The notes under the pieces were generated by a model that was not told where the DNA came from, searched no databases, and was given only the letters and a program-made list of their open reading frames with translations. Shown here one piece after another: positions 1 through 9,347 of a DNA stretch of 64,000 nt; position 1 is the stretch's first letter, and the number at the start of each line of letters is the position of its first letter. This DNA comes from Amycolatopsis arida (GTDB taxonomy: Bacteria > Actinomycetota > Actinomycetes > Mycobacteriales > Pseudonocardiaceae), in NCBI RefSeq assembly GCF_900115565.1, contig NZ_FOWW01000002.1, positions 793,160-857,159 on the forward strand. The letters are read 5' to 3'. The position numbers and the translations under genes are program-made.

Positions 1-1063
1 GCACGGCGTCGGCCGTGACCGGCGCCAGCAGCAGGCCGTTGCGGTGGTGGCCGGTGGCGGCGAGGACGCCGTCGGCGAGCTCACCGATGTAGGGCAGGGT
101 GTCGGCACTGCCCGCGCGCACCCCGGCGGCGGTCTCCACCAGCTCGAACTCGGCGATCGCCGGGAACACCCGCTCGGCGGACTCCAGCAGCTCGCGCACC
201 CCGCGCGCGGTGACCGTGGTGTCGAAGCCGGCCTCGTACTGCGTCGCGCCGAGGACCAGCTCGCCGCCGGCGCGCGGCACGAGATAGCACGGGCGGCCCT
301 CGACCACCGCGCGGACGGTGTGCCCCGGCGGCGGCAGGGTCGTGCGGCGGGCGCGCAACCGCAGGATCTCGCCCTTGAGCGGGCGCACCCGATGGGCGAG
401 CTCGGGGTGCAGCCGCGCGCTCCACGCGCCGGCGGCGAGGACCACGACATCGCCGCGGTGGGTGGCGCCGTCCGTGCGCACCAGGCCGGGCCCGACCTCG
501 ACGACCTCCTCGGCGACGAACCGGACCCCGCGCCGGGCCCCGGCGGCGAGCATGGCGGTGAGCAGCGCGCGGTTGTCGACGGCGAGGTCGCCGGGAACGA
601 GCAGGCCGCCGCGCAGCGCCGGGCCGAGGCCGGGCTCGTGCCGGCGCAGCGCCCGGCCGGGCAGGCGGGTGACCGCTCGGCCGAGCGACTCCAGATAGTC
701 GGCCAGCTCGGTGAGCTGCTCGGCGTCGGCGGCGTCGGCCGCGACCACCAGGGTGCCGGCGGTGGCCAGTCCGGGGTCGTGGCCCTCGGCCCGCAGGTCG
801 GCGGCGAAGTCGGGCCAGCGGCGCAGCGACTCCTCACCCAGCCGCAGGGCCGCCTCCTCGCCGAACCACGCCTCGGTGACCGGGGCGAGCATGCCGCCGG
901 CCAGCCAGGAGGCGTTCGGCGGCGGCGCGGCGGACCCCGGCGGGTGGCCGCGCAGCGCCGGGTCGAGGACGGTGACCCGATGCCCCGCGGCCGCCGCGCG
1001 CCAGGCCACGGAAAGGCCGATGACGCCGGCGCCGACGATGGCGAGGTTCGAGTTGTCGGTCAC
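1..1063 (-). CDS. thiO: glycine oxidase ThiO (3' end cut by window edge)
   Basis: FAD-dependent oxidase that converts glycine to iminoglycine (dehydroglycine) for the thiazole half of thiamine. The reverse strand starts VTDNSNLAIVGAGVIG, a GxGxxG dinucleotide-binding motif at residues 8-16. Near the window edge it reads GHHRNGLLLAPVT, the conserved C-terminal substrate-loop motif of glycine oxidases, so only a few residues are missing. I chose the GTG at 1063 because the purine-rich GGGAG that ends the riboswitch lies 10 nt upstream; a second in-frame GTG at 1072 is possible but sits on that ribosome site. A TPP riboswitch lies directly upstream. thiS and thiG would be expected beyond the left edge, which is inference. 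Confidence 0.9.
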   Translation of the reverse strand, partial: MTDNSNLAIVGAGVIGLSVAWRAAAAGHRVTVLDPALRGHPPGSAAPPPNASWLAGGMLAPVTEAWFGEEAALRLGEESLRRWPDFAADLRAEGHDPGLATAGTLVVAADAADAEQLTELADYLESLGRAVTRLPGRALRRHEPGLGPALRGGLLVPGDLAVDNRALLTAMLAAGARRGVRFVAEEVVEVGPGLVRTDGATHRGDVVVLAAGAWSARLHPELAHRVRPLKGEILRLRARRTTLPPPGHTVRAVVEGRPCYLVPRAGGELVLGATQYEAGFDTTVTARGVRELLESAERVFPAIAEFELVETAAGVRAGSADTLPYIGELADGVLAATGHHRNGLLLAPVTADAV

Positions 1064-1069
1064 CAGGAT

Positions 1070-1168
1070 CACGCTCCCTGCGCCGGCATGACCCGGATCA
1101 GGTTCCACGGTCGGAGCGGCAGCTCCCTCTCAGCCCGTGCCGCGGGCTCCCGTGCGGACGCCCTCCAC
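1070..1168 (-). promoter_or_regulatory. TPP riboswitch (THI element) controlling thiO
   Basis: On the reverse strand the conserved THI-box blocks appear in order: ACGGGAGC, GGGCTGAGAGG, then GACCG, GGAACCTGATC and GGGTCATGCCGGCGCAGGG. These are the pyrimidine- and pyrophosphate-sensor loops of the TPP aptamer. The element ends at the purine-rich GGGAG used by thiO, so control by masking the ribosome site is likely. The neighbouring thiE at 2261 has no such element. Confidence 0.93.
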
Positions 1169-1225
1169 CGTAGCGGGTGACCTCGCGGAGTGCGAGTTCC
1201 CCTCGCCGGCGGAGAATGGCACCCC

Positions 1226-2215
1226 GTGACCGAGCCGAGAAGCCCCGCCGACCACGTCGATTTCGCCGGCGCGCGCTGCTATGCCGTCCCCCTGCGCACG
1301 CGCTTCCGCGGGATCACCGTGCGGGAGGGGATGCTGGTCGAGGGGCCGGCCGGGTGGGGCGAGTTCTGCCCGTTCCCCGAGTACGCCGACCGGGAGGCGG
1401 CGGCGTGGCTGGCCACCGCGGTCGAGCAGTGCGCCGAGGGCTGGCCCGAGCCGGTGCGGGACCGCGTTCCGGTCAACTGCACGGTGCCGGCCGTGGGGCC
1501 GGACCGCGCGCACGACATCGTCGCCCGGTCGGGCTGCCGCACGGCCAAGGTGAAGGTCGCCGACCACGGGGACTCGCTGGCCGAGGACCTCGCCAGGGTG
1601 GCGGCCGCGCGGGACGCGCTCGGGCCCGGCGGCGCGGTGCGGGTGGACGCCAACGGTGCGTGGGACGTCGAGACCGCCGCGACCCGGATCCGCGCGCTGG
1701 ACCGGGCGGCGGGCGGGTTGGAGTACGTCGAGCAGCCGTGCCGGACGGTGGAGGAGCTCGCCGCCGTGCGCCGGCGGGTGGACGTGCGGATCGCGGCCGA
1801 CGAGTCGATCCGGCGGGCCGAGGATCCGCTGCGGGTGGCCGTGGCCGGCGCGGCGGACGTGGCGGTGCTCAAGTGCGCGCCGCTCGGCGGGGTGCGCCGC
1901 GCGCTGCGGGTGGCGGAGGCCGCCGGGCTGCCGTGCGTGGTGTCGTCGGCGCTGGAGACCAGCGTCGGCCTGGCGGCGGAGCTGGCGCTGGCCGGGGCGC
2001 TGCCCGAGCTGGGGTTCGCCTGCGGGTTGGGCACGCTGTCGCTGCTCGCGGGGGACGTCGTGGCGGAAGTGCTGCGCCCGGTGGACGGCTACCTGCCGGT
2101 GCCGCGCACGCCGCCCACGCCGGACCCCGCCCTGCTCGACGCCCACGCGCCGACCGATCCCGAGCGGGCGGTGTGGTGGCGGAACCGGTTGGCGCGCGTC
2201 CGGGGGCTGCGGTGA
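1226..2215 (+). CDS. menC: o-succinylbenzoate synthase
   Basis: Enolase-superfamily enzyme of menaquinone synthesis that dehydrates SHCHC to o-succinylbenzoate. The 329-aa product has the superfamily catalytic layout: a KVK pair near residues 108-110, metal ligands in VDANGAWD (about 141), VEQPC (about 169) and AADESI (about 192), and the second catalytic lysine in LKCAPLGG (about 216). The GTG at 1226 is preferred because GGAGA lies 10 nt upstream; an in-frame GTG at 1190 lacks a good site. It is divergent from thiO and sits 45 nt upstream of thiE, possibly in one transcript. No other men genes are in the window. Confidence 0.88.
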   Translation: MTEPRSPADHVDFAGARCYAVPLRTRFRGITVREGMLVEGPAGWGEFCPFPEYADREAAAWLATAVEQCAEGWPEPVRDRVPVNCTVPAVGPDRAHDIVARSGCRTAKVKVADHGDSLAEDLARVAAARDALGPGGAVRVDANGAWDVETAATRIRALDRAAGGLEYVEQPCRTVEELAAVRRRVDVRIAADESIRRAEDPLRVAVAGAADVAVLKCAPLGGVRRALRVAEAAGLPCVVSSALETSVGLAAELALAGALPELGFACGLGTLSLLAGDVVAEVLRPVDGYLPVPRTPPTPDPALLDAHAPTDPERAVWWRNRLARVRGLR

Positions 2216-2260
2216 GCCCTTGACCGGTGCCCGGGCCGAACGCGAGATACCCTCGCGATC

Positions 2261-2938
2261 ATGCCTGGCCTCAGTGGTGACCAGATCCGGCGGCGGCTCG
2301 CCGACGCCCGGCTCTATCTGTGCACGGACGCCCGGCGGGACCGCGGCGACCTCGCCGAGTTCGCCGACGCCGCGCTCGCCGGCGGGGTGGACGTCATCCA
2401 GCTGCGGGACAAGACCGGCGGGGCGCCACTGGAGGCGCGGCAGGAGATCGCCGCCCTGGAGGTGCTCGCGGAGGCGTGCGCGCGGCACGGTGCGTTGCTC
2501 GCGGTGAACGACCGGGCGGACGTCGCGCTGACCGTGGACGCCGACGTGCTGCACCTGGGGCAGGACGACCTGCCGGTGCACGTCGCGCGGCGGATCGTGG
2601 GCGAGCGGCCGGTGATCGGGCGGTCCACCCACACGGCGGCGCAGGCCCGCGCGGCGGCGGCCGAGGAGGGCGTGGACTACTTCTGCGCCGGGCCGTGCTG
2701 GCCGACGCCGACCAAGCCGGGACGGCCCGCGCCGGGGCTCGACCTGGTACGCGCCGTCGCCGACTTCACCCTCGAGGTGGCCGAGCCGCGGCCCTGGTTC
2801 GCCATCGGCGGCATCGACCTGGACCGGCTGCCCGAGGTGCAGGCCGCGGGCGCCGGAAGGGTCGTGGTCGTGCGGGCCATCACCGAAGCCAAGGACCCCC
2901 GAGCCGCCGCCGCGGCACTGAAGGAAGCCCTGACGTAA
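2261..2938 (+). CDS. thiE: thiamine-phosphate synthase
   Basis: Joins the pyrimidine (HMP-PP) and thiazole phosphate units to thiamine monophosphate. The 225-aa (beta/alpha)8 protein has the family signatures IQLRDKTGG (about 46), [20 protein letters not shown] (about 85-104), STHTAAQA, the [10 protein letters not shown] loop and IGGI for phosphate binding. The ATG at 2261 has only a weak ribosome site. It follows menC by 45 nt on the same strand. Unlike thiO it has no TPP riboswitch, so it may escape direct feedback control. Confidence 0.9.
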   Translation: MPGLSGDQIRRRLADARLYLCTDARRDRGDLAEFADAALAGGVDVIQLRDKTGGAPLEARQEIAALEVLAEACARHGALLAVNDRADVALTVDADVLHLGQDDLPVHVARRIVGERPVIGRSTHTAAQARAAAAEEGVDYFCAGPCWPTPTKPGRPAPGLDLVRAVADFTLEVAEPRPWFAIGGIDLDRLPEVQAAGAGRVVVVRAITEAKDPRAAAAALKEALT

Positions 2939-2987
2939 CGCGCCCGGCGCCCGAGATCCGCCCGCCCCGCCGCCAGCCCCGTTGCGA

Positions 2988-3095
2988 CGGCCGGCGAACA
3001 CGGCGACGCGGCCGGCGAACACGGTGACGTCGAGCGCAAACACGTGTGCACAGCGCGCGGACACGTGTGCACAGGGCGCGGACACAGCGGCCCGT
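2988..3095. repeat. 21-bp-period repeat cluster A
   Basis: Tandem degenerate units with 21-nt spacing lie in the convergent junction between thiE and the next reverse-strand gene. The last two units read GTGTGCACA then gcgcGGACAC. Earlier units carry GGCCGGCGAACACGGCGACG-type variants at the same spacing. The same unit recurs at 12402, 21656 and 40310. Three of the four clusters lie between converging genes. Function is unknown; a bidirectional terminator or chromosome-organising role is possible. Confidence 0.75.
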
Positions 3096-3103
3096 GGGAC
3101 GGG

Positions 3104-4090
3104 TCAGGGCTGGGGGGCGGGGGTTCCGGGGGGGTGCTCGGCGCCGCCGGGTGGCTGGGTGGTCGGGGCGGTGGACTTGGTGCGCGAGGTGCCGCCGGTC
3201 GTCGGCGCCGTGGTCGTGGCGGTCGGCGACTCCGTGTCCTGGCCCGGTGCGCCCGGCTGCCGGGTCGGAGTCGGCTCGACCGTCCCGTCCTTCGGAGCGT
3301 CGTCCTGCCGGTTCTCCCGCTGCCGCTCCTCGTGCTGCTCGGCGCCCCCGCGGACGATCTGCCCCACGGTGCTGCCCTGCCCGCCGGACACCGAGGTCCC
3401 GGTGGCCAGCTCGAACCCGGTGAGCACCACCATGCCGATCACGAACGCCAGCACGCTGGTCCCGACGATCAGCGGCCAGCGCAGCCGCCGGTACCACGGG
3501 CCCCTCTCCTCCAGTGGACCCTCGGTGGCGCCCTCGACGGAGCCCGCCGCGTCGCCGAGACCGCCCTGGGCGCCCGCGCCATCCGACCCATCCGCACCGG
3601 CCGCTCCGCCGGCCGAGCCGTCCGCTCCACCGGCCGCCGCGCCGGCCGAGCCGTCCGCTCCGCCGGCCACCGCGCCGGCCGAACCGTCCGCGGCACCCGC
3701 CTCGCCGGCACCCGCGGCGGCGGCCGACGCGCCCGCGCCGGTGGCCCGGCCCGCGTCCTGGTCGTCCAGGGCGAGGGTCTCCACCTTGGTCTGCCGCGCG
3801 TCGGGGTCGATCAGCACCGCGGTCACCAGCTTCGCCCGCCGGGCCGCCGCCTCCTTGGTCCGCCGCAACGAGCGCAGGTAGACCTCGCTGCCGATGGTGG
3901 TCACCAGGCTCATGATCCCGGCGCCCAGCACGGTGCCGTACAGGCCGAGCCGCCCGGCGAGGAACGCCGCGGTCACCGCCGCCAGCGCCGCCGCGGACAC
4001 CTGTGCCGGCTTCAGTCCCGAGCTCTTCTTCTCCTCCGGCTCGGCGGTCGCGTTCCTCACCCTTTCCGTTCTGTCGTTCTCCTCGCGCAT
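3104..4090 (-). CDS. Ala/Gly-repeat two-segment membrane protein, unknown function
   Basis: Hypothetical 328-aa protein. After a charged N-terminus there is a hydrophobic stretch at about 27-62 (VSAAALAAVTAAFLAGRLGL onward), then a basic loop SLRRTKEAAARR. A central low-complexity block of imperfect GGADGSAG repeats follows at about 125-195. A second membrane segment (LIVGTSVLAFVIGMVVLTG) lies near 215-235, and the tail is long and Pro/Thr-rich. The layout suggests an anchored protein with a disordered repeat domain. The start at 4090 has a poor ribosome site; an in-frame GTG ten codons further in is an alternative. I do not recognise a functional family. Confidence 0.7.
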   Translation of the reverse strand: MREENDRTERVRNATAEPEEKKSSGLKPAQVSAAALAAVTAAFLAGRLGLYGTVLGAGIMSLVTTIGSEVYLRSLRRTKEAAARRAKLVTAVLIDPDARQTKVETLALDDQDAGRATGAGASAAAAGAGEAGAADGSAGAVAGGADGSAGAAAGGADGSAGGAAGADGSDGAGAQGGLGDAAGSVEGATEGPLEERGPWYRRLRWPLIVGTSVLAFVIGMVVLTGFELATGTSVSGGQGSTVGQIVRGGAEQHEERQRENRQDDAPKDGTVEPTPTRQPGAPGQDTESPTATTTAPTTGGTSRTKSTAPTTQPPGGAEHPPGTPAPQP

Positions 4091-4219
4091 GATGTCCGAT
4101 CCGCTCGCACTCCCCGGGGATCTCCCCCACTCTCAACGGGTAAGGCGACTCAATCGCTCCCGGCGTTGCCCCGGAGTGACCCGCGCCACCCTCACTATCC
4201 TTTGTAGACGCACAGGGCT

Positions 4220-5722
4220 TCACGAAGGCTTGACGTGGCCGGCCCTTCCGGCGGCGCGCAGCTGAGTCGGCGGCCCCTCCACCGCGCAGTGCAGGCACTC
4301 CCTCGCGGGCGGCTCGGGCGGGCCGAGCACCTCGCGGCGCACGCCGAGCGCGAGCATCCCGCCGAGCACCGCCAGGCCCGCGCACACCCACAGGCTGGTC
4401 CGCCACGCCGCGGTGAGCGCGGCCGGGTCGGCGTAGGCCGCGCCGGTCAACCCGGACACCGCCGGCAGCACCGCGATCGCCAGCAGCCCGCCCGAGCGGG
4501 CCACGGCATTGTTGACTCCTGACGCCACCCCGGCGAAGCGGTCCGGCGCGGCGGCGAGCACGGTCGCGGTCACCGGCGCCACCACCGTGGCCAGGCCGAG
4601 CCCGAACACCAGCACCGCCGGCAGCACCGCGCCGGCATAGCTCGCGCCGGGTTCCACCCGCAGCAACAGCAGCATTCCGGCGGCGATCAGCACCGGGCCC
4701 ACCACGAGCTGGAGCCGAGGGCCGATCCGCTGGGCCAGCGCGCCGGAGCGGCCGGAGAGCGCCAGCATGACCAGCGTGATCGGCAGGCCGGCGAGTCCGG
4801 CGGCGGTCGGCGAGTAGCCCAGCGACACCTGGAGTTGCAGCACCAGGAGCATCGACACCCCGGCCAGCGCGGCGTAGACGACGAACGTCAGCGCGTTGGC
4901 CAGGGTGAACGTCCGGTCGGCGAACAGCGCGGGTGGCACCAGCGGGTCGGCCAACCTCCGCTGGCGCAGGACGAACGCGGCCAGGCCCAGCACGCCGGCC
5001 ACGGCGGCGAGCGGCACCAGCGGGTCGGTGAGCCCGCGCGCCGGAGCCTCGACCAGCGCCCCGGTGAGCCCGGCGAGGCCGAGCGCGCCCAGCGCGGCGG
5101 AGGGCAGGTGCGGCCGCCCGCCCCGCTGGCCGTCGCACGATTCGGGGACGAACCGGTGGGCCAGCCAGACGCACAGCACGACCAGCGGGAGGTTGATCAG
5201 GAACACCAACCGCCACGACCAGGCCTGCACCAGCAGCCCGCCGACGAAGGGGCCGGCCGCCGCCGCGATGCCGGACAGGCCGGACCACGCGCCGATCGCC
5301 CTCGGCCGGTCGGCGCGCGCGAACGACGCCTGCAGGATCGCCAGCGAGCCGGGGGTGAGGAGCGCGCCGCCGACGCCCTGCAGCACCCGGGCCGCGACCA
5401 GCAGCTCGGTGGTGGGCGCGAGGCCGCACAGCAACGACGCCGCGCCGAACCACACCACGCCCAGCACGAACACCCGCCGCCGGCCGTACCGGTCCCCGAG
5501 CGCACCGGCCACCAGGATCAGCGCGGCCAGCGCGAGCAGGTAGCCATCCATGATCCACTGGAGCCCGGACATCGTCGCGCCCAGCTCGGCGCCGATGTGC
5601 GGCAACGCGATGGTGACCACGGTGCCGTCGAGCATGGCCATCCCGGAGCCGAGGATGGTGGTCGCCAGCACCCCGCGGGCCGCCGGCGTGCCCCAGCGCA
5701 GCGCGGCGGCGGGCGTGGTCAC
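4220..5722 (-). CDS. MFS transporter, DHA2 (14-TM) drug-efflux type
   Basis: A 500-aa integral membrane protein of the EmrB/QacA drug:H+ antiporter class. Motif A is seen as [13 protein letters not shown] (about 74-86). The motif C-like stretch follows [15 protein letters not shown] (about 117-131), and the N-terminus has the typical [13 protein letters not shown] antiporter motif. About 14 hydrophobic helices can be traced. It overlaps the dasR stop by 4 nt (ATGA at 5719-5722), so it is translationally coupled to that regulator. Substrate is unknown. Given the coupling to an amino-sugar regulator, export of a sugar-linked or antibiotic compound is inference. Confidence 0.85.
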   Translation of the reverse strand: MTTPAAALRWGTPAARGVLATTILGSGMAMLDGTVVTIALPHIGAELGATMSGLQWIMDGYLLALAALILVAGALGDRYGRRRVFVLGVVWFGAASLLCGLAPTTELLVAARVLQGVGGALLTPGSLAILQASFARADRPRAIGAWSGLSGIAAAAGPFVGGLLVQAWSWRLVFLINLPLVVLCVWLAHRFVPESCDGQRGGRPHLPSAALGALGLAGLTGALVEAPARGLTDPLVPLAAVAGVLGLAAFVLRQRRLADPLVPPALFADRTFTLANALTFVVYAALAGVSMLLVLQLQVSLGYSPTAAGLAGLPITLVMLALSGRSGALAQRIGPRLQLVVGPVLIAAGMLLLLRVEPGASYAGAVLPAVLVFGLGLATVVAPVTATVLAAAPDRFAGVASGVNNAVARSGGLLAIAVLPAVSGLTGAAYADPAALTAAWRTSLWVCAGLAVLGGMLALGVRREVLGPPEPPARECLHCAVEGPPTQLRAAGRAGHVKPS

Positions 5723-6477
5723 GGCCGGTTGAGCGTGGTGACGAACTTGTACCGGTCGCCGCGGTAGATCGAGCGGGCGAACTCGACCGGCCGGCCGTCG
5801 GTGCCGAAGGAGTGCCGGGACAGCAGCAGCATCGGCATGCCCACGTCGGCGCCGAGCAGCTCGGCCTCCTGCGGTCCGGCCAGCGCGGTCTCGATGGTCT
5901 CCTCGGCGCGCTCCATCTCCACGCCGTAGTGGTCCCGCAGCACGGCGTACAGCGACGCGCCCGCCGAGAGGTGCTTGCGCAGGCCGCGGAACCGGGCCAT
6001 CGGCAGGTGGGTGGTCTCCAGCGCCATCGGCTCGGCGTTGGCCAGCCGCAGCCGGCGCAGCCGGAGCACCTTGGCGCCGGCCCGAACGCCCAGCAGCTTC
6101 GCCAGCTCCGGCTCGGCGACCCGCTCCTCCAGCTCGAGCAGCTTGGACGACGGCTCGCGGCCCTGCGCCCTCATGTCCTCCGTGTAGGAGGACAGCTGGA
6201 GCCGCTGCGCCAGCTTCGGCTCCGCGGCGAACGTGCCCTTGCCCTGTACCCGGTGCAGCCGGCCCTCGACGGTCAGGTCGGCCAGTGCCTGCCGCACGGT
6301 GGTGCGGGAGACGTTGAACTCGCCGGCCAGTGCCCGCTCGGTGGGGATGGGCGAGCCCGCCGGCAGCGCCTCCAGCAGGTCGAGCAGGTGCTGCTTGAGT
6401 GCCCAGTACTTCGGCTCGCGCTGGGTACGCGAGCCGGTGGCCCCACCGGTCGCACCGGGTGGCGACGTCTCCAACAT
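5719..6477 (-). CDS. dasR: GntR/HutC-family regulator, DasR orthologue
   Basis: A 252-aa regulator: an N-terminal winged helix ([20 protein letters not shown], about 56-75) followed by a UTRA effector domain. It retains long blocks I recognise from Streptomyces Das[55 protein letters not shown] and [17 protein letters not shown]. DasR senses glucosamine phosphates and represses GlcNAc and chitin genes. It is divergent from the SIS/kinase pair across a DasR-like operator at 6616. The ATGA overlap with a downstream MFS gene differs from the usual free-standing dasR. Confidence 0.9.
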   Translation of the reverse strand: MLETSPPGATGGATGSRTQREPKYWALKQHLLDLLEALPAGSPIPTERALAGEFNVSRTTVRQALADLTVEGRLHRVQGKGTFAAEPKLAQRLQLSSYTEDMRAQGREPSSKLLELEERVAEPELAKLLGVRAGAKVLRLRRLRLANAEPMALETTHLPMARFRGLRKHLSAGASLYAVLRDHYGVEMERAEETIETALAGPQEAELLGADVGMPMLLLSRHSFGTDGRPVEFARSIYRGDRYKFVTTLNRP

Positions 6478-6615
6478 GACCGACTCCTCACGGCTCTCTT
6501 CGGCGGTGCCGGCGCCGTTGCCCCGCCCTCACCTGACAGCATGCCGCGTTCCGCGTCGCCGCGGACCACGCCGAGGAGAAAAGTACCCTTCGCAGGTAGC
6601 GGGCGAGCGGATAGC

Positions 6616-6631
6616 ATTGGTCTAGACCTCA
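6616..6631. promoter_or_regulatory. DasR responsive element (dre)
   Basis: The 16-bp site ATTGGTCTAGACCTCA matches the published dre consensus ACTGGTCTAGACCACT in its core TGGTCTAGACC. It lies 37 nt before the SIS gene start and about 140 nt before dasR on the other strand, so it could regulate both directions. Confidence 0.85.
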
Positions 6632-6667
6632 TTGGGTGAATGTCGGCCCGGGAACGAGTGGAGCGAG

Positions 6668-7717
6668 ATGACGAGCAGTGAGCAGCGCCCTGGCGCGCAC
6701 ATGAGCGCGGAGGTGGCCGAGCAGCCGGAGGTGCTGGCCGGCCTCGTCGAGCGGCGAACCGGCATCGCGGAGGTCGCCGAGCACATCGCCCGGCGGCCGC
6801 CCCGGTTCGCGCTGCTGGCCGCGCGCGGCTCCAGCGACCACGCCGCGCTGTACGCGAAGTACCTGATCGAGGTGCTGCTCGGGCTGCCGGCCGGGCTCGT
6901 GTCGCCGTCGACCGCCACCCTCTACGGCGCGGAGCCCGACCTGCGGGACGTCCTGCTGATCTCGGTGAGCCAGAGCGGCGGCTCACCGGACCTGCTCGAG
7001 GTCACCGAGGCGGCCCGGAGGCAGGGCGCGCTCACCGTCGCGGTGAGCAACACACCGTCCTCGCCGCTGACCCGCGCGGCGGAGCTGGCCGTGGACGTCG
7101 CGGCGGGGCCGGAGCAGGCGGTCGCCGCGACCAAGACCTACACCGCCACGCTGCTGGCGCTGTACCTGCTGGTGGACGCCATCCGCGGCGGCCGGGCCGA
7201 GCACGTGCGCGACCTCGGCGACCGGGCCCGGCGGACGCTGGACGGGTCGGCGGAGGCCGTCGAGCACGCCGTGGACCGCTACCGCTTCGTCGACAGGGTG
7301 ATCACCACCGGCCGGGGCTACTCCTACGCGACCGCCGCCGAGGCGGCACTGAAGCTGGCCGAGACCAGCTACCTCGCCGCGCGCGCCTACAGCGGCGCCG
7401 ACCTGCTGCACGGCCCGGTGGCCGCGGTCGACGAGGAGACCGCGGTGCTCGCGGTGACCAGCAGGGGCCGCGGCGGCGCGGCCATGCACGACGTGCTGGA
7501 CGCCGTGGTCGCCCGCCGCGCCGACGTGCTGGCCGTCGGCTCGGCCGCCGCCGACGTGCCGGCCGCGCTGAGCGTCCCGGTGCTGGAGACGGCCGAGGAG
7601 GTCGCCCCGATCCTGGAGGTGCTGCCGATCCAGCGGCTCGCGCTGGGCCTGTCGCTGGCCCGCGGCGGCGACCCGGACCGCCCGCGCGGCCTGCGCAAGA
7701 TCACCAGGACGCGCTGA
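6668..7717 (+). CDS. double-SIS sugar-phosphate protein (GlmS-isomerase/AgaS/NagS-like)
   Basis: A 349-aa protein with two SIS domains, resembling the isomerase half of GlmS without the glutaminase half. Phosphosugar-binding motifs include AARGSSDHAALYAKY (first SIS), SVSQSGGSPD, SNTPSSPL and, in the second, TTGRGYSYATAAEAALKLAE followed by GADLLHGP. Such proteins act as GlcN-6P deaminases or related amino-sugar-phosphate enzymes. The ATG at 6668 is chosen because GGAG lies 4 nt upstream and an upstream GTG at 6632 would start on the DasR operator. It overlaps the kinase gene by 1 nt (TGATG). The exact reaction cannot be told from sequence. Confidence 0.8.
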   Translation: MTSSEQRPGAHMSAEVAEQPEVLAGLVERRTGIAEVAEHIARRPPRFALLAARGSSDHAALYAKYLIEVLLGLPAGLVSPSTATLYGAEPDLRDVLLISVSQSGGSPDLLEVTEAARRQGALTVAVSNTPSSPLTRAAELAVDVAAGPEQAVAATKTYTATLLALYLLVDAIRGGRAEHVRDLGDRARRTLDGSAEAVEHAVDRYRFVDRVITTGRGYSYATAAEAALKLAETSYLAARAYSGADLLHGPVAAVDEETAVLAVTSRGRGGAAMHDVLDAVVARRADVLAVGSAAADVPAALSVPVLETAEEVAPILEVLPIQRLALGLSLARGGDPDRPRGLRKITRTR

Positions 7718-8688
7718 TGGCGCACGTCGTGGGGGTGGACGCCGGCGGAACGTCGACAAGGGCGGTGGCCGTCGCCGACGACGGGACCGTGCTGGGCCGC
7801 GGGCGGTCCGGCGCGGGCAACCCGAACTCGGTGCCGCCGGCGGAGGCCGCGGCACACGCCGCCGAGGCCATCGGCCGGGCGCTGGACGGGCTGGACCCGG
7901 CGGCGACGCGGGCCTGTGTGCAGGGCATGGCCGGGGCCAGCAAGCTGACCGACCCCGAGGTCGCCGCGCTGTTCGAGCGCGCGTGGGCGGGGCTGCGGAT
8001 GGGCTGCCCGGTCCGGGTGGTCGGCGACGCGGAGGCGGCGTTCGCCTCGGCCACCTCCGCCCCGGACGGGACGGTGGTGGTCGCCGGCACCGGCTCGATC
8101 GCCGGCCGGATCCGCAAGCGCAGGATGGTCGCCACGATCGGCGGGTACGGCTGGCTGCTCGGCGACGAGGGCTCGGCGTTCTGGCTCGGCCGGGAGGCGG
8201 TGCGCGCGGCGCTGGACGTGCTCGGCCGGGGCGCCCCGGTCACCGGACTGCCGGCCGCGGTGCTCGCCGAGGCGCTCGCCGTCACCGACCCGACCGAGCT
8301 GACCGAGCTGACCGACTCCGCGCGGCACGACCTGTTCCGCCGGTTGATCACCGTGGTGAACGCCGAGCCGCCGATCCGGCTGGCCCGGTTCGCGCCGCTG
8401 GTGAGCGCGGCCGAGGCGGCCGGCGACCCGGCGGCCGACCGGATCGTGGAGCGCGCCGCGGAACTGCTCGCGGGCAACGCGCTGGCCGCGCGGGAGCCCG
8501 GCGAGGACACCCCGGTGGTGCTGGTCGGCAGCGTGCTGGGGGACGCAAGCCCGGTCGGCGTCAGGGTCAGGGCGAAGCTCGCCGGGCTGGACGTGCGCGC
8601 CAGCGTGGACGGCGTGCTCGGCGCCGCGTTCCTGGCCGCCGTCGACGCCTTCGGCGAGAACACCCCCCACCCGACCGCGACCGGCTAG
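7717..8688 (+). CDS. BadF/BadG-type ATPase, likely N-acetylglucosamine kinase
   Basis: A 323-aa member of the BadF/BadG/BcrA ATPase family (ASKHA fold), which includes eukaryote-like GlcNAc kinases. The N-terminal phosphate-1 loop reads VVGVDAGGTSTRAVAV, phosphate-2 VVVAGTGSIAGRI, and the adenosine loop VVLVGSVLGDAS. GYGWLLGDEGSAFWLG is typical of GlcNAc kinases. It overlaps the SIS gene stop, and the pair sits behind a DasR site. This supports conversion of GlcNAc or GlcN to the 6-phosphate. It converges with the DUF3159 gene, with a 4-nt overlap of stops. Confidence 0.82.
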   Translation: MAHVVGVDAGGTSTRAVAVADDGTVLGRGRSGAGNPNSVPPAEAAAHAAEAIGRALDGLDPAATRACVQGMAGASKLTDPEVAALFERAWAGLRMGCPVRVVGDAEAAFASATSAPDGTVVVAGTGSIAGRIRKRRMVATIGGYGWLLGDEGSAFWLGREAVRAALDVLGRGAPVTGLPAAVLAEALAVTDPTELTELTDSARHDLFRRLITVVNAEPPIRLARFAPLVSAAEAAGDPAADRIVERAAELLAGNALAAREPGEDTPVVLVGSVLGDASPVGVRVRAKLAGLDVRASVDGVLGAAFLAAVDAFGENTPHPTATG

Positions 8689-9347
8689 CGCTGCTCGACG
8701 GGGCGGCGCAGGCCGGGGTGGTCCTTCGGCAGGGTCCGGTGCAGCACCCAGCCGCTCACCGCGATCGTGACGGCGACCAGCGGCCACGACAGCACCGTGC
8801 GGGCCACGCCGAGCGCCACCACCTGGCCGGTCCACCACAGCGTGCCGAACACCACCACGCGCAGCGTGTACTGCAGGAACACCCACACCCAGCTCGCCCG
8901 CGAGTACGCCCGCAGCAGCGCGGGGTCGCGCCGCCAGCGCGCCTTCTGCCCGAGCAGCACGCCCACCACGACGCCGAGCAGCGGCCAGCGCACCACGATG
9001 CTCACCGCCCAGAGCAGCGCGCTGGCCACGTTGGACAGCAGCTGGATAAGGAAGAAGTCCTCGGCCCTTCCGGTGTGCAGCGCGATCAGCGCGGCGGCGA
9101 CCACGGCCGCGAGGCTGACCAGCACGGCGCCGATCCTGCGCCCCCTGGCCAGCCGCAGCACGCCGACCAGCACGCTCACCGCGATCGCCGCGGCGGCGCC
9201 CCAGCCGATGGAGCGGTCGGTGACCAGCCAGCCCACCACGAACGCCACCGGCGGCAGGCTCGCGTCCAGCGCGCCCCGCCGGCCGCCGAGCAGCGCGGCC
9301 AGCGACTCGCGGGGAGGGGCGGACTCGGTGACGGCCCGTTCGGTCAC
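8685..9347 (-). CDS. DUF3159 membrane protein
   Basis: A 220-aa actinobacterial integral membrane protein of the DUF3159 family, function unknown. It shows paired hydrophobic helices throughout (for example AAVVAAALIALHTG, WAVSIVVRWPLLGVVVGVLL and WPLVAVTIAVSGWVL) and a conserved WRRDPALLRAYSRASWVWV stretch. The GTG at 9347 is chosen because GAGGAG lies 5 nt upstream; the GTG at 9353 overlaps that site. In mycobacteria this family follows an OB-fold gene. Here only a short acidic ORF precedes it with a 4-nt overlap. Confidence 0.8.
   Translation of the reverse strand: MTERAVTESAPPRESLAALLGGRRGALDASLPPVAFVVGWLVTDRSIGWGAAAAIAVSVLVGVLRLARGRRIGAVLVSLAAVVAAALIALHTGRAEDFFLIQLLSNVASALLWAVSIVVRWPLLGVVVGVLLGQKARWRRDPALLRAYSRASWVWVFLQYTLRVVVFGTLWWTGQVVALGVARTVLSWPLVAVTIAVSGWVLHRTLPKDHPGLRRPVEQR

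Noticed and set aside
2880-5558. An 892-codon reverse-strand frame and similar long frames opposite real genes (for example 7387-9480, 12834-15353, 42672-46379)
   Set aside because: These are GC-rich antisense or frame-shadow ORFs with Arg/Pro/Ala-biased composition. They overlap recognised genes (MFS, DasR targets, AfsR-like, NIS synthetases) that explain the codon bias.
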